From contig JAITKD010000016.1 in the NCBI GenBank assembly GCA_031278575.1, positions 1-8,821 on the forward strand: 8,821 nt of DNA, in the 5' to 3' direction. Source of the stretch: Spirochaetaceae bacterium. GTDB lineage: Bacteria; Spirochaetota; Spirochaetia; Treponematales; Breznakiellaceae. Shown here piece by piece: positions 6,161 to 8,821 of this stretch (the first letter of the stretch is position 1; every line of letters begins with the position of its first letter). Below the pieces are notes generated by a model. The model had not been told where the DNA came from, ran no database searches, and worked only from the letters and a program-made list of their open reading frames with translations. The translations under genes were made by a program, and so were the position numbers.

Positions 6161-7738
6161 ATGAATAAACCCATACTCAATGTTAATTTTGATTCAAGGG
6201 AGCCCCAAACCAGGGAAGTTTCCCGCCGTACCGGATTTGCTTATGGCGGCTGTACCAAGGATATAACAAACTGCGCCCAAAAGGGTTGTCTTATTAATTG
6301 TGACAGAACCTTCACCCAGGGTACGGGTTGTCAAATGATGGTGTCCACCCTTATCTCATTTTCGGTAAAGGATTCGGTGGTTATTATGCACGGGCCCGCG
6401 GGGTGCGGGGCAAGCAGCCATATTATTGATTTCAGCGTCAGGATGTACGGCGCCGCCCGGGGGGTTAAAATGGCCGGGGCGCGGTGGTTAACCACTAACT
6501 TAACCGAAGCTGAAGTAATAGGCGGCGGCGAGGAAAAACTTAAACAGACCATCCTGGACGCGGACCGGCAGTTCCGGCCTACCGCTATTTTTATCCTGAT
6601 GACCTGCACCCCTTCTATTATTGGGGATGATATCGACGAGGTGGTAAACCGCGTGCAAAATGAGGTCTCCGCAACGCTGGTACCGCTCCATTGTCCGGGA
6701 TTTAAGGCAAAGGTGTTTTCCGGGGCCTACGATGTGGTATACCACGGGATACTGCACAAATTTGATTTTAAACTTAAACCCTATGTGGACTATTATCCCT
6801 TTAATAAGGATGACCGGGACTACGATCTTAAAGTCCGGCAGTATGAATACAAAAAAAGCAGAACCGTTAATTTGTATAACGCCTGGTCCATCGGACCTCA
6901 GGACGAGGCGGAGATCCGGCGGTTGTTGGAGGCGATAGGGTTAAACGTTCAGATCTTTGTGGAATTCAAGGAACCTGATGAGTGGCGCAGGATAACCGAA
7001 GCGGCGCTGAACGTAAGTTTTTGTCATGTCCACGATCTCTATTTTATTGAATTTCTAAAACAGAAATTCAATATGCCCTATATTACTCCCAGCATCCCCA
7101 TCGGAAGCAGCGCTACCAGAAAGTTTATTATGGAAATCGCTCAGTTTTTTGGCCTTGAAAAGGAGGCGGATAAGATCCTGGTAAAAGAGGAGGAAAAACT
7201 AAAAGCCGCCTTGGCGCCGATTCGGGAAAGGGTTAAAGGCAAAAAGGTGCTTATCTCCGGGGGCTACCTCAGGATAGGCACCACCGGTCTTTTGGCAAAT
7301 GAAATTGGTATGGAGGTCGTGGGGTTCCGGCATTTCAACTTTGATTCCTTTGGGAATAAACTTTTTGAAGAAATAGGCGAAACCATCGGTGATATTTCCA
7401 ACAGTATCTCTAATCAGCCGTCGGAACTGGTGAATCAGGTCAAGAAACTCAAACCCGATATGGCCATATCCCATCCGGGGGTGGGGATTTGGATCAATAA
7501 GCTCGGTATTCCCTCCATTACCCTGTTTGCCCAGCGTTTTGCTTTTTTTGGATACCGGGGGGCGTATGATCTTGCCCGGCGGATCGACCGGACCTTGTTA
7601 AATACCAATTACGCCAAAAATTTGAGCCGCAATATTAAGCTGCCCTATAAGGAAAGCTGGTATGAAAGAAGCCCCTATCATTACATCATCGATAAGGGGA
7701 TCGTCAAAGAAACGGAAGAACCGGTAGCGGCCGTTTAA
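6161..7738 (+). CDS. NifD-like nitrogenase component-1 alpha-type subunit, divergent active site
   Basis: This is the probable active-site subunit of the nitrogenase-like reductase. P-cluster-type cysteines are Cys57 (NifD Cys62), Cys82 in HGPAGCG (Cys88) and Cys149 in TCTPSIIGDD (Cys154). Further NifD blocks are HCPGFKAK (177-184, NifD Cys183 region), ALNVSFCHVHDLYFI (282-296) with Cys288 at the cofactor-ligand position Cys275, IGMEVVGF (382-389) and FGYRGAYDLARRID (463-476). Residues tuned for N2 in NifD are changed by eye alignment: Arg96 to Asp90, Gln191 to Phe186, His195 to Tyr190, and no His at the His442 position. The N-terminus carries four extra cysteines (31, 38, 43, 47) that could hold another cluster. 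It has 525 residues against about 490 for NifD. The start has AAAGGAGG 9 bases upstream. MarD is the best-characterised relative I can suggest, but membership is not proven; NifE is a less likely alternative. Confidence 0.88.
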   Translation: MNKPILNVNFDSREPQTREVSRRTGFAYGGCTKDITNCAQKGCLINCDRTFTQGTGCQMMVSTLISFSVKDSVVIMHGPAGCGASSHIIDFSVRMYGAARGVKMAGARWLTTNLTEAEVIGGGEEKLKQTILDADRQFRPTAIFILMTCTPSIIGDDIDEVVNRVQNEVSATLVPLHCPGFKAKVFSGAYDVVYHGILHKFDFKLKPYVDYYPFNKDDRDYDLKVRQYEYKKSRTVNLYNAWSIGPQDEAEIRRLLEAIGLNVQIFVEFKEPDEWRRITEAALNVSFCHVHDLYFIEFLKQKFNMPYITPSIPIGSSATRKFIMEIAQFFGLEKEADKILVKEEEKLKAALAPIRERVKGKKVLISGGYLRIGTTGLLANEIGMEVVGFRHFNFDSFGNKLFEEIGETIGDISNSISNQPSELVNQVKKLKPDMAISHPGVGIWINKLGIPSITLFAQRFAFFGYRGAYDLARRIDRTLLNTNYAKNLSRNIKLPYKESWYERSPYHYIIDKGIVKETEEPVAAV

Positions 7739-7785
7739 ATCGCGGCGGGCTATCCCGGACATTCCGCTTTAAAAAGGAGTTGAGT

Positions 7786-8821
7786 ATGAAAAGGCAAAGA
7801 ATAAGTTTGTCATTAGCAATGGTTGTTTTAGCCGCCGGGCTTCTTGTTGCCGGCTGCGCAAAAAAAGAGGCCGCCGCTGATACCGTTACGGCCGATACCG
7901 GAGGACAAAAAAACTTAGGGACGTTAAAGGTGGCTTGGATTCCCACCGGTATGAAACAAACGCAAAACAACATAGCCTATCAGCTTGGATACTTTGAGGA
8001 AGAAGGGGTTACAATTGAACCCGTGGTGCTGCAGAATACCAACGATGGATTTACCGCATTAAAACTGGGTAAGGTTGATGTGGTGGCCTACGGTGTTACT
8101 CCTCCCTTACAGTTTATCTCCGAAAAAACGGATTTGATTATTTTTGGCGGTTCCGCCATGGAGGGCGGGGTTATTGTGGCCCTTCCCGAACGGGTCGAAG
8201 AATTCAAAAACCTGGATAATTTTCGGGGGAAAAAATATGGAAGTACGCGGGGTTATACCGGGGATTATGTAATTCGGGATCGCCTGCGGAAGCTGGGAAT
8301 TGTCCTCGACAGGGATTATACCTTTGTGGATCTGGGTTCCGACAATGTAATTATCCAGGGGGTCATCAAGGGCGCCGTGGATGTGGCCTATATTACCGCC
8401 GATGGGGTCAGTATCGCAAAAGACATGGGTCTTGAGGTTGTCCTTAATGTGGCGGATCTGGATCCCGGGTATCCATGCTGCCGTCAGAATACAACCGAGG
8501 AGGTCATCAAAGAAAAACGGGAACTCCTGGTAGCGTATCTTCGGGCTTTGATCCGTGCCTATAAAGTGATCTATACCGATCGTGATACCACCGTCAATAT
8601 CGTAAAGGAAGCATCGAGACAAAGCGTAAGCTATATTGAGTCCGGGATTTACAGTTCCACCGCATCAAAATACAACCCGGCGCCGGCAAGGGCTAACCTG
8701 CACCGTTTTAATGAATACCTGCGGCAGGATGGGATTGTAAAAGATTCGGGAGTTGATTTGGACGAACACATAGATTCCACTATTTTTGCCGATGCCCTGG
8801 AAGAAATTCTGGAACGATATC
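7786..8821 (+). CDS. Substrate-binding lipoprotein of an ABC transporter (NitT/TauT/SsuA family), 3' end missing
   Basis: The product is a membrane-anchored periplasmic-type binding protein that would deliver a small anion or organosulfur compound to an ABC permease. Residues 1-24 form a lipoprotein signal: a basic MKRQR, a hydrophobic stretch and the lipobox LVAGC with Cys24 as lipidation site, followed by an Ala/Thr-rich linker. The mature domain has family hallmarks: LKVAWIPTG (47-55), QLGYFEEEGVTIE (66-78), TALKLGKVDVVAYG (90-103) and SAMEGGVIVALP (123-134). The frame is open through the window end at about residue 345, close to full length. AAGGAG (7774-7779) lies 6 bases before the ATG. 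It starts 47 bases after the NifD-like gene with no strong terminator between, so it probably belongs to the same transcript. Sulfonate, taurine, nitrate and thiamine-precursor binders share this fold; the reductase and cysK upstream favour a sulfur compound. A Cys231-Cys232 pair is unusual. Confidence 0.88.
   Translation, partial: MKRQRISLSLAMVVLAAGLLVAGCAKKEAAADTVTADTGGQKNLGTLKVAWIPTGMKQTQNNIAYQLGYFEEEGVTIEPVVLQNTNDGFTALKLGKVDVVAYGVTPPLQFISEKTDLIIFGGSAMEGGVIVALPERVEEFKNLDNFRGKKYGSTRGYTGDYVIRDRLRKLGIVLDRDYTFVDLGSDNVIIQGVIKGAVDVAYITADGVSIAKDMGLEVVLNVADLDPGYPCCRQNTTEEVIKEKRELLVAYLRALIRAYKVIYTDRDTTVNIVKEASRQSVSYIESGIYSSTASKYNPAPARANLHRFNEYLRQDGIVKDSGVDLDEHIDSTIFADALEEILERY

Noticed and set aside
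2840..7738. Ordinary nitrogen-fixing nifHDK
   Set aside because: NifD active-site residues are substituted, the order is H-cysK-K-D, the NifK-like subunit is short, and no sigma-54 promoter or nif accessory genes are present in the window.
2840..7738. Dark-operative protochlorophyllide reductase (BchLNB) or F430 synthesis (CfbCD)
   Set aside because: No tetrapyrrole-pathway genes are nearby. The NifD-like subunit retains a complete set of NifD-type P-cluster cysteines and the Cys275 position, and two distinct component-1 subunits of NifD and NifK type exist, unlike the single CfbD.
7742..7767. Terminator between the NifD-like gene and the lipoprotein gene
   Set aside because: Only two 4-bp stems with an asymmetric internal loop and a TTT tail are seen, too weak to call.
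8107..8622. 171-residue minus-strand open frame
   Set aside because: It lies antisense to the well-supported lipoprotein gene, has no ribosome site that I can identify, and shows no recognisable motif.

Overview
The window reads as chromosomal DNA from a fermentative, probably anaerobic bacterium. Codon style (many GGG, CCC and CCGG), a nitrogenase-like operon and a B. subtilis-type cysteine desulfurase/ThiI pair would fit a Treponema-like spirochaete such as those of termite guts. That placement is a weak inference; nothing here is a phylogenetic marker. All supported genes lie on the + strand.

Layout. Bases 1-215 are a homopolymer-rich stretch (G10, C23, T10) with an open frame that may be the broken 3' end of an upstream gene. 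Bases 216-2600 hold a GC-rich two-gene unit: a PLP cysteine desulfurase followed 9 bases later by thiI. This matches the B. subtilis NifZ-ThiI arrangement for 4-thiouridine in tRNA. Bases 2601-2839 are an AT-rich control region with two inverted repeats after thiI, a textbook sigma-70 promoter (TTGACA-17-TATGAT), direct repeats, a palindrome and an inverted repeat in the leader.

Bases 2840-8821 form one operon-like run: a NifH-like Fe protein, a complete cysteine synthase (CysK), a short NifK-like subunit, a NifD-like subunit and the start of a lipoprotein of the NitT/TauT/SsuA substrate-binding family, which runs off the end. The Fe protein keeps its P-loop and both cluster cysteines. Both component-1 subunits keep their three P-cluster-type cysteines. 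The NifD-like subunit also seems to keep the cofactor-ligand cysteine (Cys275 of Azotobacter NifD), but it has replaced the residues that shape the N2 site (equivalents of Arg96, Gln191, His195 and His442).

Interpretation (inference). This looks like a nitrogenase-superfamily reductase that does not fix nitrogen, wired to sulfur assimilation. The lipoprotein would capture an organosulfur compound, the H/K/D complex would cleave it reductively, and CysK would trap the released sulfide as cysteine. The closest characterised precedent is methylthio-alkane reductase (MarHDK), but the gene order (H-cysK-K-D) and the embedded cysteine synthase differ from the mar operon, so substrate and product may differ too. 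No nifB, nifEN or transporter permease/ATPase genes are visible in the window.
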